A DNA stretch of 64,000 nucleotides from positions 806,001 to 870,000 of the forward strand of contig NZ_CP016287.1 of the NCBI RefSeq assembly GCF_001679785.1. Direction: 5' to 3'. The position numbers were made by a program, and so were the translations under genes. The notes under the pieces are model-generated. The model had not been told where the DNA came from, ran no database searches, and worked only from the letters and a program-made list of their open reading frames with translations. This stretch comes from Rhizobium leguminosarum. GTDB taxonomy: Bacteria > Pseudomonadota > Alphaproteobacteria > Rhizobiales > Rhizobiaceae. Each line of letters begins with the position of its first letter. Within the stretch, counting starts at the first letter, position 1. This document shows positions 54,800 to 63,064 of this stretch, one piece after another.

Positions 54800-55741
54800 C
54801 TAAGGCCAATCCGCATAACCCGAGGACAGCATACTGTTTTCCGAGCCGGCCGAAGCGCGGGCGATCTGGCGGTAGCCGGCGGGTGAAAGGCCGGTCTTGC
54901 GCTTGAAGAAATGGCTGAAATAGGTTGGGTCGCGAAAGCCGAGACTGTCGGAGATTTCCTGGATATTGCGGGCCGAGCGCTCCAATCTGAGCTTTGCCTC
55001 CTGCACCACGCGCTCGTGCAGAAGCTGGATCGGCGAGCGGCCGAGCGCCCTTTGGCAGGTGGAATGCAGCCGGTCGGCCGTGACGCCCAGTTCTGCGGCA
55101 TAATCGCTGATCGGCCGGTGCTGGCGGAAACCGGCCTCGACGAGTTGGCGGTATCTCTGCAGGATCGATCCGGTTTCGCCCTGCCCACGCTGCTCGCCTC
55201 TCTCGCCATCGGAACCGCGCCAAAGCGCCATCAGAATGAGCCTGATATAGGCGGATGCGACCATCCAGGAGGAGCGGGAGGGATCGCCCAGTTCCCGCAC
55301 GAAGCCCGAGATCAGCGGGCTGATTTCAGTGACCGTCAAGGGATCCAATGCCTCGACCAGCTTGCGCTGTTCGGTGAAGATGCGCAGCGAATAGGATTCC
55401 ACCTTGTCGCCGATCGCATCGACCATGATCTGCGGCGAAGCCCCGACCAGATGAGCCGCGGTTCCGGCTGCTATTGACAGGTCGCATCGCGCCTGCGGCG
55501 GCAGGAAGGCAAGCAGCGGTCCGTGCAGCGGCCGATGTTCGCCATTGTCGAAATGAAGCTCCCCACTCCCCTCCCCGAGCAGCAGGAAATGGTGGAAATC
55601 GGCATAAAGTCCTTTTTGAAAACGGATACGCCGGTGCGACAGCGACGGCCCGTGCCACTCGCCCCTGGCATAGTGATGAATCCCCCCGTCCGTTGCCAAC
55701 GCTTCCCCTCCATCCGCCAGGTCAAACAATGCTGATATCAC
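54800..55741 (-). CDS. AraC family transcriptional regulator
   Basis: A 313-residue AraC regulator: N-terminal cupin-like domain (FHHFLLLGEGSGELHFDNGEHRPLHGPLLAFLPPQAR) and a C-terminal double helix-turn-helix (ISDYAAELGVTADRLHSTCQRALGRSP, IQEISDSLGFRDPTYFSHFFKRKTGLSPAGYR). The GTG at 55741 has no clear ribosome site; an in-frame TTG 13 codons later follows GGAGGGG and may be the true start. It is divergent from the aldehyde dehydrogenase-ABC operon and probably controls it, sensing an aromatic compound. Confidence 0.87.
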   Translation of the reverse strand: MISALFDLADGGEALATDGGIHHYARGEWHGPSLSHRRIRFQKGLYADFHHFLLLGEGSGELHFDNGEHRPLHGPLLAFLPPQARCDLSIAAGTAAHLVGASPQIMVDAIGDKVESYSLRIFTEQRKLVEALDPLTVTEISPLISGFVRELGDPSRSSWMVASAYIRLILMALWRGSDGERGEQRGQGETGSILQRYRQLVEAGFRQHRPISDYAAELGVTADRLHSTCQRALGRSPIQLLHERVVQEAKLRLERSARNIQEISDSLGFRDPTYFSHFFKRKTGLSPAGYRQIARASAGSENSMLSSGYADWP

Positions 55742-55939
55742 CGGATAAATACAATATTAACCCAATAAATCGCATTCCATCCGCGCCAGATCGGCGTAAC
55801 CTTTTCTCCATCAGCCTTTGGGAGGAGGCACTTCAACAGATGCAGGAACGGTCAGGCAGCTCTCGTGGCGCGCCGCGCCCGCTCGTTTTCTCCCATGGCA
55901 ACAATGCAAGCGTCATCACGTGGAACCAACGCGTGGGGA

Positions 55940-57403
55940 ATGGGTGGAACGGTGTTTTCGGCACAGCTGATGATCAACAACGAGGCGATGGACGCTTCCG
56001 AAGGGGCCACCTTCGAACGCATCGATCCGTTGACCGGCGACGTCGCAACGATCGCTTCGGCAGGATCCGTTGCCGACATGACAAGGGCAGCCAATGCGGC
56101 AGCAGCCGCCTTTCCAGAATGGTCGCAGACCGGCCCGGGCGAACGGCGCAGGCTCCTGAATGCCGCAGCCGACATCCTGGAGGCCCGCACCCCCGAACTC
56201 GTTGCCGCCATGACCGGTGAAACCGGCGCCACCGCGCAATGGGCGGCGATCAATTGCGGGCTCGGCGCGGATATTCTTCGCGAGGCGGCGGCGATGACCA
56301 CGCAAATATCAGGCGAGATCATTCCTTCCAGCATTCCGGGAAGCCTCGCCATGGCGGTCCGCCAGCCGGCAGGCGTCTGCGTTGGCATTGCCCCCTGGAA
56401 TGCGCCTGTTATCCTCGGCACCCGCGCCGTCGCCATGCCGCTTGCCTGCGGCAACACCGTCGTCCTGAAGGCTTCCGAACTCTGCCCGAAGACCCATGGC
56501 CTGATCGGCGACATCATGCGTGACGCCGGCTTTCCGCGCGGCGTCGTCAATGTCGTTTCCAATGCACCGAGCGATGCCGCCGCTGTCGTCGATGCGCTGA
56601 TCGCCCATCCCGCGGTGCGCCGCATCAACTTCACCGGCTCCACCCGTGTCGGCAGGATCATTGCCGAATCCGCGGCAAGGCATCTCAAGCGCTGCCTGCT
56701 CGAACTCGGCGGCAAGGCGCCGTTCATCATCCTTGCCGACGCCGATATCGACGAGGCCGTGCGCGCTGCCGCCTTCGGCGCCTTCATGAACCAAGGCCAG
56801 ATCTGCATGTCGACCGAACGGATCATCCTGATGGACGAGATCGCCGACGGCTTCGTCGGCAAGTTCCAGACGAAGGCCGCAACCCTCGTTGCCGGCAATC
56901 CCAGGGACGGCAACACGCCGCTCGGCACGCTGATCAACGCCGAGGCCGTCCGCCGCGTCCGGTCGCTCGTCGATGATGCCCTGCAGAAGGGCGCAGTGCT
57001 CGTCTGCGGCGGCCAGGCCAACGGCACGCTGATGGACGCGACCGTCATCGATCACGTAACGCCCGCCATGCGCATCTACCGCGAAGAGAGCTTTGGGCCG
57101 GTCGCGGCGATCATCCGGGTCGGCAGCGTCGACGAGGCCGTCACGGTTGCCAACGACAACGAATACGGGCTTTCGGCCGCCGTTTTCAGCGCCGACGTCA
57201 ATGCAGCACTTGCCGTCGCCATGCGGCTCGAATCCGGCATCTGCCACATCAATGAATCCACAGTTTCCGACGAGCCGCAAATGCCGTTCGGTGGCGTCAA
57301 ATCAAGCGGCTACGGCCGCTTCGGCGGCAAGGCCGCGATCGATGAATTCACCGAGCTCAGATGGATCACCATGGCCTCGGGAAAACGGCACTACCCGATC
57401 TGA
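55940..57403 (+). CDS. NAD(P)-dependent aldehyde dehydrogenase (vanillin/salicylaldehyde dehydrogenase-like)
   Basis: About 487 residues of the ALDH superfamily: APWNAPVILGTRAVAMPLACGNTVVLKASE, FTGSTRVGR, LELGGKAPFIIL and catalytic Cys in NQGQICMSTERI. These blocks match the vanillin/salicylaldehyde dehydrogenase branch, with aromatic aldehydes as likely substrates. Several starts are possible; ATG 55940 and GTG 55952 best fit its paralogue at 63065, and the true start is uncertain. It heads an operon with a five-gene ABC importer and is divergent from an AraC regulator. Confidence 0.87.
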   Translation: MGGTVFSAQLMINNEAMDASEGATFERIDPLTGDVATIASAGSVADMTRAANAAAAAFPEWSQTGPGERRRLLNAAADILEARTPELVAAMTGETGATAQWAAINCGLGADILREAAAMTTQISGEIIPSSIPGSLAMAVRQPAGVCVGIAPWNAPVILGTRAVAMPLACGNTVVLKASELCPKTHGLIGDIMRDAGFPRGVVNVVSNAPSDAAAVVDALIAHPAVRRINFTGSTRVGRIIAESAARHLKRCLLELGGKAPFIILADADIDEAVRAAAFGAFMNQGQICMSTERIILMDEIADGFVGKFQTKAATLVAGNPRDGNTPLGTLINAEAVRRVRSLVDDALQKGAVLVCGGQANGTLMDATVIDHVTPAMRIYREESFGPVAAIIRVGSVDEAVTVANDNEYGLSAAVFSADVNAALAVAMRLESGICHINESTVSDEPQMPFGGVKSSGYGRFGGKAAIDEFTELRWITMASGKRHYPI

Positions 57404-57471
57404 ATTGAGATCGGCCGAAGTGAACACTGGGAACGGGCTGGGAGGCCCGATCAAGAGGGAGGAATGATTTC

Positions 57472-58791
57472 ATGAACGGCATTTTCCGCAACGGAAAATT
57501 CAACGCGGCATCGCTGAGCCGCCGCTCTTTCATCGCATCGACCGTGGCGGGTGGCGCTGCGCTAGCGCTTTCCGGCCGCACGGCCTTTGGTCAAAGCAGC
57601 GACACGCTGAAGGTCGGCTTCATCAGCCCGCGTACCGGCCCGCTCGGCGGCTTCGGCGAAACGGACGGCTATGTGCTGGAACTGGCGCGCAAGGCGCTGG
57701 CGAACGGCCTGCAGGCGGGCGGCAAGACCTGGAAGGTGGACATTCTCGACCAGGACACCCAGTCCGATCCCTCGCGCGCCGGCCAGTTGGCGAAGGACCT
57801 GATCAACAACCAGGCGGTCGACCTGATGCTCGCCGTCTCGACGCCCGAAACCATCAACCCGGTGGCCGACGCCTGCGAAGCGGCCGGCATTCCCTGCCTC
57901 TCGACGGTCATGCCCTGGGAAGCCTGGTATTTCGGCCGCGGCGCCAAACCGGGCGCGCCCTCGCCGTTCAAGTGGACCTATCATTTCGGCTTCGGCGTCG
58001 AAGAGTTCCACAAGGCCTATGTTTCGCAGTGGAACCTGCTCGAGACCAACAAGAAGGTCGGCGTCATGTATCCCAACGACGCCGATGGCAATGCGATCCG
58101 CACCCATCTGGCGCCGGCACTTTCCAAGGCCGACTTCACCATCGTCGATCCCGGAGCCTATGAAACCGGAACCACCGACTTTACCGCGCAGATCGCTCTC
58201 TTCAGGCAGGAGGGCGTGGAGATCTTCAATTCGTTCCCGATACCGCCTGACTTCGCCGCCTTCTGGCGTCAGGCCGCACAGCAGGGCCTTACCCAGCAGA
58301 TCAAGATCTGCCAGATCGCCAAGACGGGCCTGTTTCCCTCCGACATCGAGGCGCTCGGCGACCTTGGCCTGAACATCGGCAGCGCCGCCTACTGGCACAA
58401 GGCCTTCCCCTACAAATCCACGCTGACCGGCGTATCGGGAGCCGAACTCGCCGACGGCTATGAGACGGCAAGCGGCAAGCAGTGGACGCAGCAGCTCGGC
58501 GCCAGCCTTGCGCTCCTCGACGCCGGCTTCGATGCGCTGAAGGCCAGCACCGACGTCAAGAGCAAGGAGGCTGTCGCCAAGGCGATCAGCACGCTGAAGA
58601 CCACAACGATCGCCGGCAAGGTCGACTTTACCAGCGGCCCCGTCGCCAACGTCTCTCCCGGACCGATCATCGGCACGCAATGGGTGAAAGCGCCGGAGGG
58701 CTCGAAATTCGCGCTCGACTACGTCGTCACCGAAAACGCCACCGACCCCAATGTCCCGGTCGGCGCCAAGCTCACCGCCTATAACGGGTAA
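57472..58791 (+). CDS. Branched-chain-type ABC transporter substrate-binding protein
   Basis: A 439-residue receptor with a twin-arginine-like signal (LSRRSFIASTVAGGAALAL, cleaved near AFGQ). The PBP1-type fold is shown by KVGFISPRTGPLGGFGETDGYVLEL, LINNQAVDLMLAVSTPETINPVADACEAAGIPCLSTVMPW and KVGVMYPNDADGN. Receptors of this group bind amino acids, amides or aromatic acids. It is followed directly by two ATPase and two permease genes. Lignin-related uptake is inferred from the aldehyde dehydrogenases on both sides. Confidence 0.9.
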   Translation: MNGIFRNGKFNAASLSRRSFIASTVAGGAALALSGRTAFGQSSDTLKVGFISPRTGPLGGFGETDGYVLELARKALANGLQAGGKTWKVDILDQDTQSDPSRAGQLAKDLINNQAVDLMLAVSTPETINPVADACEAAGIPCLSTVMPWEAWYFGRGAKPGAPSPFKWTYHFGFGVEEFHKAYVSQWNLLETNKKVGVMYPNDADGNAIRTHLAPALSKADFTIVDPGAYETGTTDFTAQIALFRQEGVEIFNSFPIPPDFAAFWRQAAQQGLTQQIKICQIAKTGLFPSDIEALGDLGLNIGSAAYWHKAFPYKSTLTGVSGAELADGYETASGKQWTQQLGASLALLDAGFDALKASTDVKSKEAVAKAISTLKTTTIAGKVDFTSGPVANVSPGPIIGTQWVKAPEGSKFALDYVVTENATDPNVPVGAKLTAYNG

Positions 58792-58797
58792 CGCACA

Positions 58798-59553
58798 GTG
58801 CTGCAGCGGGAAGCTCAAAGACGGCCGGGGGGAGCCTTTCTCTCGGCCAAGGGGATCCACAAGCGGTTCGGCGCGCTGGTGGTGCTGGAGAATCTTGATT
58901 TTTCCATGGGCGATGGCGAGGCGATCGGCATTGTCGGGCCGAACGGCGCTGGCAAGACGACCCTGCTCAGCGTGCTTGCCGGCGCCTTCCGGCCGAATGA
59001 GGGAAGCATCACCTTCGACGGCGTCGACGTCACGCGCCGGACGGCGGCGGAGCGCTGCCGGTCCGGGCTCGTCCGGACCCATCAGATTCCCAAGCCCTTC
59101 GGTGGCATGACGACCTTCGAAAATGTCTTCGTCGCCGCATCGCACGGCAATACCGCAAGCCGCGACGAGGCCTATGAGCGCGTGGTGGATTCGCTTTCGC
59201 TCTGCGGCATGCTTGGCGTCGCCAACCGCCCCGCCGACACGCTCGGCCTGCTGGACCGCAAACGCCTGGAGCTTGCCCGTGCGCTTGCCACGCAGCCGAG
59301 GCTGCTGCTGCTCGACGAGATTGGCGGCGGCCTGACCGATGGCGAGGCGAGCGAACTGGTGGAGACCATCCTCGAATTGCGCCGCCGCGGCATCGGCATC
59401 GTCTGGATCGAGCATATCGTTCATATCCTCCTGCAGGTGGTGGAGCGGCTGATCTGCATGGACGCCGGCAGGATCATCGCCGATGGCGAACCGAAAATGG
59501 TCATGAGCAATGCGGAGGTGGTCAAGGCCTATCTCGGAGGGACACCCGCATGA
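58798..59553 (+). CDS. ABC transporter ATP-binding protein (LivG type)
   Basis: A 251-residue ATPase: Walker A GPNGAGKTT, Q-loop RTHQIPKPFGGMTTFENV, Walker B LLLLDEIGGGL and H-loop WIEHIVHIL. The signature is the variant LGLLDRKRLELARAL instead of LSGGQ, as in some aromatic-acid importers of this class. It starts with GTG 7 bases after the receptor stop and overlaps the next ATPase gene by 4 bases. Confidence 0.92.
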   Translation: MLQREAQRRPGGAFLSAKGIHKRFGALVVLENLDFSMGDGEAIGIVGPNGAGKTTLLSVLAGAFRPNEGSITFDGVDVTRRTAAERCRSGLVRTHQIPKPFGGMTTFENVFVAASHGNTASRDEAYERVVDSLSLCGMLGVANRPADTLGLLDRKRLELARALATQPRLLLLDEIGGGLTDGEASELVETILELRRRGIGIVWIEHIVHILLQVVERLICMDAGRIIADGEPKMVMSNAEVVKAYLGGTPA

Positions 59554-60278
59554 GCCTTCTCTCCATCCGCGACCTCGACGTCCGCCATGGCCTGCTCCAG
59601 GCAGTGCGCGGCGTCAGCTTCGATCTTCCCAAGGGCGAGGTGCTGGCGCTGGTCGGCGCAAATGGCGCCGGCAAGACGACGCTGCTGCGATCGATCGCCG
59701 GCGCCCATCTGCCATCCTCCGGCCGCGTCCTTCTCAACGACGAAGATCTGGCCGCCGTCCCCTCCCACAAACGGATCGCCAAGGGCATCGCCCTGGTGCC
59801 GGAAGGCCGGCGCCTGTTTTCGCGGATGACAGTGGAGGAAAACCTGCTTCTCGGAAAGACCTCCGGCCGCAAGGGCGAGTGGAGCATCGACCGCGTCCTC
59901 GACGCCTTTCCGAACCTGAAACCCCGCCGTCACGCCAAAACAGGGCATCTTTCGGGCGGGGAGCAGCAGGCGACCGCCATCGGCCGGGCGCTGATGAGCA
60001 ATCCCGATATTCTTCTCCTGGACGAGGTTTCGCTCGGACTTTCGCCTCTGGTCGTCGATCGCGTCTACGCCCAGCTGCAGGCGCTACTCACGTCGGGAAC
60101 GACCATCGTGCTCGTCGAGCAGGATCTCGCCCGCGCCATGAGCGTCGCAGGCCGTGTCATCTGCATGCTGGAAGGACGCATCGTCCTCGACCGGCCGGCC
60201 GCCGCCGTCACGCGCGAACATGTCACTCAAGCCTATTTCGGATTGCACCGGACATCAGGCGAAAGGAGCGCATCGTGA
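59550..60278 (+). CDS. ABC transporter ATP-binding protein (LivF type)
   Basis: A 242-residue ATPase with Walker A GANGAGKTT, signature LSGGEQQATAIGRAL, Walker B ILLLDEVSLGL and H-loop LVEQDLARAM, typical of LivF. It overlaps the preceding ATPase gene (ATGA) and the following permease gene (GTGA). Confidence 0.94.
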   Translation: MSLLSIRDLDVRHGLLQAVRGVSFDLPKGEVLALVGANGAGKTTLLRSIAGAHLPSSGRVLLNDEDLAAVPSHKRIAKGIALVPEGRRLFSRMTVEENLLLGKTSGRKGEWSIDRVLDAFPNLKPRRHAKTGHLSGGEQQATAIGRALMSNPDILLLDEVSLGLSPLVVDRVYAQLQALLTSGTTIVLVEQDLARAMSVAGRVICMLEGRIVLDRPAAAVTREHVTQAYFGLHRTSGERSAS

Positions 60279-61183
60279 TCAACACCCTGCTCCAGGGCAT
60301 TCTGCTCGGCGGCTACTACGCCGTTATCGCCTGCGGACTGTCCTTCATGTTCTCGGTCATGCGGATCATCAATCTCGCGCATGGCAGCCTGGCGGTCGCA
60401 GCCGCGTACGGGCTGTGGCTGCTCGCCGCCAAAGCCGGCATTCCGCCCTTCGCCGGCCTGCTGATCGTGCTGCCCGTCATGGCGGCCGTCGGCTGGCTGC
60501 TGCAGCGCTTCATTCTGGAGCGCAGCGCCCGCGGCGGCACGCTCCTGCCGATCCTGACGACCTTCGGCCTGTCGATCGTCATCGACAACCTGCTGTTCGA
60601 GCAGTTCGGCGCCGACACCCGCTCGCTCGCGCCGTTCATCGGCAACCTGTCCTATGCCTCCTGGCAACTGCCGGGGCACATCTACGTCGGCAAGCTTGCC
60701 GTCATGATGATGGTGACGGCAGTCCTTATTCTCGGCGGGCTGCAGTTCTTCCTGAGCCGCTTTGCGCTCGGTCGCGCGATCCGCGCCACGGCCGAAGATC
60801 CCGATACGGCGGGGCTGGTCGGCATCGACGCCCGCAGGGTAAACGCCGTCGCCACCGCGATCACCATGGTTACGGTCGGGATCGCCGGTGCGTTTCTCGG
60901 GATGCGGGCAACCTTCAGCGCCTATTCCGGCGGCCCGCAGCTTCTCTTCGCCTTCGAGGCGGCCGTGATCGGCGGAGCGGGATCGCTATGGGGCACACTT
61001 GCCGGCGGCATCGTTCTCGGCCTTGCCCAATCGCTCGGCGCGCAATTGCATCCGCAAGGCTTCCTGATCGGCGGCCATGCCGTGTTCCTGCTGGTGCTTT
61101 TCGTCAGGCTATCCCGGTTCGGCATGCCGGTGCTCGACAAAATTGCCGCCTCCCTGCGCACTCGTCTCCGGAGCCCGACATGA
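60275..61183 (+). CDS. Branched-chain-type ABC transporter permease (LivH type)
   Basis: A 302-residue LivH-like permease. It starts at the GTG within the LivF stop; AAAGGAG is upstream. The start VINTLLQGILLGGYYAVIACGLSFMFSVMRIINLAHGSL, the loop RAIRATAEDPDTAGLVGID and IGGAGSLWGTLAGGIVLGL are diagnostic. About eight helices. It overlaps the LivM-type gene by 4 bases, so all five transporter genes are translationally linked. Confidence 0.93.
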   Translation: MINTLLQGILLGGYYAVIACGLSFMFSVMRIINLAHGSLAVAAAYGLWLLAAKAGIPPFAGLLIVLPVMAAVGWLLQRFILERSARGGTLLPILTTFGLSIVIDNLLFEQFGADTRSLAPFIGNLSYASWQLPGHIYVGKLAVMMMVTAVLILGGLQFFLSRFALGRAIRATAEDPDTAGLVGIDARRVNAVATAITMVTVGIAGAFLGMRATFSAYSGGPQLLFAFEAAVIGGAGSLWGTLAGGIVLGLAQSLGAQLHPQGFLIGGHAVFLLVLFVRLSRFGMPVLDKIAASLRTRLRSPT

Positions 61184-62217
61184 GCCCCAACGCGACCCTT
61201 GCCTCCAATGGAATATCGATAGAGCGCTGGACGAAAGCGTCACGGGTGGCGCTCGGCTGCATGGCCGCGGTGCTCGCCTTGCTGATGTTCGCCCCCACTG
61301 TCCTCGGCGCCGGCGCGATCGACCGGATGACCGCCCTGTTCATTTACGTGATCCTTGCCGCCATGTGGAATGCGCTTGCCGGTTTCGGCGGGCTCGTCTC
61401 GGTCGGCCAGCAGGTGTTCTTCGGCCTCGGCGCCTATTTCACCATCCGGCTGGCGGATGCGGGGCTCAATCCCTTCGTCTCGCTGTTTGCCGCCGCGATC
61501 GTGACCGGCGCGCTGTCGATCCCGCTTTCGCTGTTCATGCTGCGCCTGAAGGGCGGCGAGTTCGCAATCGGCATGTGGGTGATAGCGGAACTCGCCCACC
61601 TGCTCGTCAATCTCGACCGGCTGATCCAGGGGGAAACCGGAACCTCGCTGATCTCGCTCAACGTCTATGACGGCGCGACGCGGCGGGCAACGATCTACTG
61701 GCTCGCCTTGACGGCCATGGCCGCCCTGCTCGGTGCGCTCTTCATCCTGATGCGCAGCCGCGCCGGTGCGGCCATGCAGGCGATCCGCGACAATGAGGAG
61801 GCGGCAACCTCGCTCGGCGTGCGGGTGATCGCAACCAAGCGGCTGCTCTTCGTGCTCGCCGCCTTCGGCATTGCGGTTGCCGGAGGCCTGTGGCTGGCGA
61901 CTGCCACGACCTTCCAGCCGAAGACCTATTTCAGCGTTCAATGGACGGCCTACATGATCTTCATGGTTCTGGTCGGCGGGATCGGCAAGTTCGAAGGCGC
62001 GATCCTCGGCGCCATCCTGTTCTTCGTGATCGAGACCGTCTTCGGCGCAGCCGGCGTCTGGTACCTGATCGGCCTCGGCGCCACGGCTTTGATATTCTCG
62101 CTCTACCTGCCGCGCGGCCTTTGGGGCGAAATCGAGCGCCGCTTCGATTTTCAACTTCTGCCGGTCGGCTACCGGCTGAAATTGCCCGGTCCGCATAAAA
62201 TCAAATGGGAAGAATGA
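61180..62217 (+). CDS. Branched-chain-type ABC transporter permease (LivM type)
   Basis: A 345-residue LivM-like permease: helices start near VALGCMAAVLALLMFAP, then NALAGFGGLVSVGQQVFFGLGAYF, the loop MQAIRDNEEAATSLGVRV and VLVGGIGKFEGAILGAILFFVIE. The ATG overlaps the LivH stop. An additional C-terminal tail (LLPVGYRLKLPGPHKIKWEE) follows the last helix. It is followed by a coniferyl-alcohol-dehydrogenase-like gene 40 bases on. Confidence 0.93.
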   Translation: MSPNATLASNGISIERWTKASRVALGCMAAVLALLMFAPTVLGAGAIDRMTALFIYVILAAMWNALAGFGGLVSVGQQVFFGLGAYFTIRLADAGLNPFVSLFAAAIVTGALSIPLSLFMLRLKGGEFAIGMWVIAELAHLLVNLDRLIQGETGTSLISLNVYDGATRRATIYWLALTAMAALLGALFILMRSRAGAAMQAIRDNEEAATSLGVRVIATKRLLFVLAAFGIAVAGGLWLATATTFQPKTYFSVQWTAYMIFMVLVGGIGKFEGAILGAILFFVIETVFGAAGVWYLIGLGATALIFSLYLPRGLWGEIERRFDFQLLPVGYRLKLPGPHKIKWEE

Positions 62218-62257
62218 GCCGGCTTGCTTCCGGATTCTGTTGCGAAAGGTGACGTTC

Positions 62258-63042
62258 ATGCTTTTTGGTAAAACGATCCTGGTGACCGGTGTGGCTTCCG
62301 GCATCGGCGCCCGCACGGCGGAACTGGCCGGGCAGATGGGTGCCGAGGTCATCGGCGTCGATGTGCGCGAGCCGGCGGGTGGCAGTGCCGCCTTCATCAA
62401 GGGCGATCTGTCCACGGCATCCGGCGTTGCCGAGATCGTTGCGCAGCTTCCGGTGCGCCTCGACGCGCTCGCCAATGTCGCCGGCCTCTCCGGCAACACC
62501 GGGGTCGTCTCGACACTCGCCGTCAATTTCTACGGGCTTCGCGCCCTGTCGGAAGCCGTGGCGCCCCGCCTGCGCGAAGGCGGCGCCATCGTCAACGTCG
62601 CCTCGATCGCCGGCTACGGCTGGCGCGCCAACCTCGAACGGGCAAAGGCGCTCATCGGCATAGAAGGCTTTCCCGAGGTGGCGGCGCTCGTCGCCGAACA
62701 CGGTCTGAAGGATGAGGAAGGTTACCCGCTCTCCAAGGAGCTGCTGCTGCTCTGGACCATGCGGGCGGCCCATCAGCCGCTGTTCAAGAACCGCGGCATC
62801 CGGGTCAATGCGGTCAGCCCCGGGCCGGTGGAAACGCCGATCCTCAAGCAGTTCCGCGCCGTGCTTGGCGACGCCAGGGTCGACAGCGACATCACCCGCG
62901 TCGGCCGCGCCGGCACCTCCGCCGATATCGCACCCGCCGTACTCTTCCTCTGCTCGGATGGCGCACGCTGGATCAACGGCGCCAATCTGCCGTCGACGGC
63001 GGCCTCGAAGCTTCCATCAACGCCGAAGTCCTCGGCTTCTAG
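62258..63042 (+). CDS. calA: Coniferyl-alcohol dehydrogenase-like SDR, apparent single-base frameshift near its end
   Basis: Short-chain dehydrogenase of about 261 residues: cofactor TGVASGIGA, catalytic SerTyrLys-like set (NVASIAGYG, then YPLSKELLLLW) and NAVSPGPVETPIL. The unusual insert between Ser and Tyr is characteristic of coniferyl alcohol/3-alpha-hydroxysteroid dehydrogenases. The frame as read runs past 63042 to 63127 with a non-family tail and overlaps the next gene. Adding one C near 62990 restores LPVDGGLEASINAEVLGF and a TAG at 63040-63042. So this is either a sequencing error or a recent C-terminal mutation. AAAGGTGA precedes the ATG. Confidence 0.78.
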
Positions 63043-63064
63043 TTCTTGTCCCAAGGAGACCTCC

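Noticed and set aside
54440..54886. 148-residue frame between the TRAP and AraC genes
   Set aside because: It overlaps the AraC-type gene in antisense and lacks a ribosome site.
59510..60274. Long upstream extension of the LivH permease frame
   Set aside because: The region encodes the LivF ATPase in another frame, and the GTG at 60275 has a good ribosome site.
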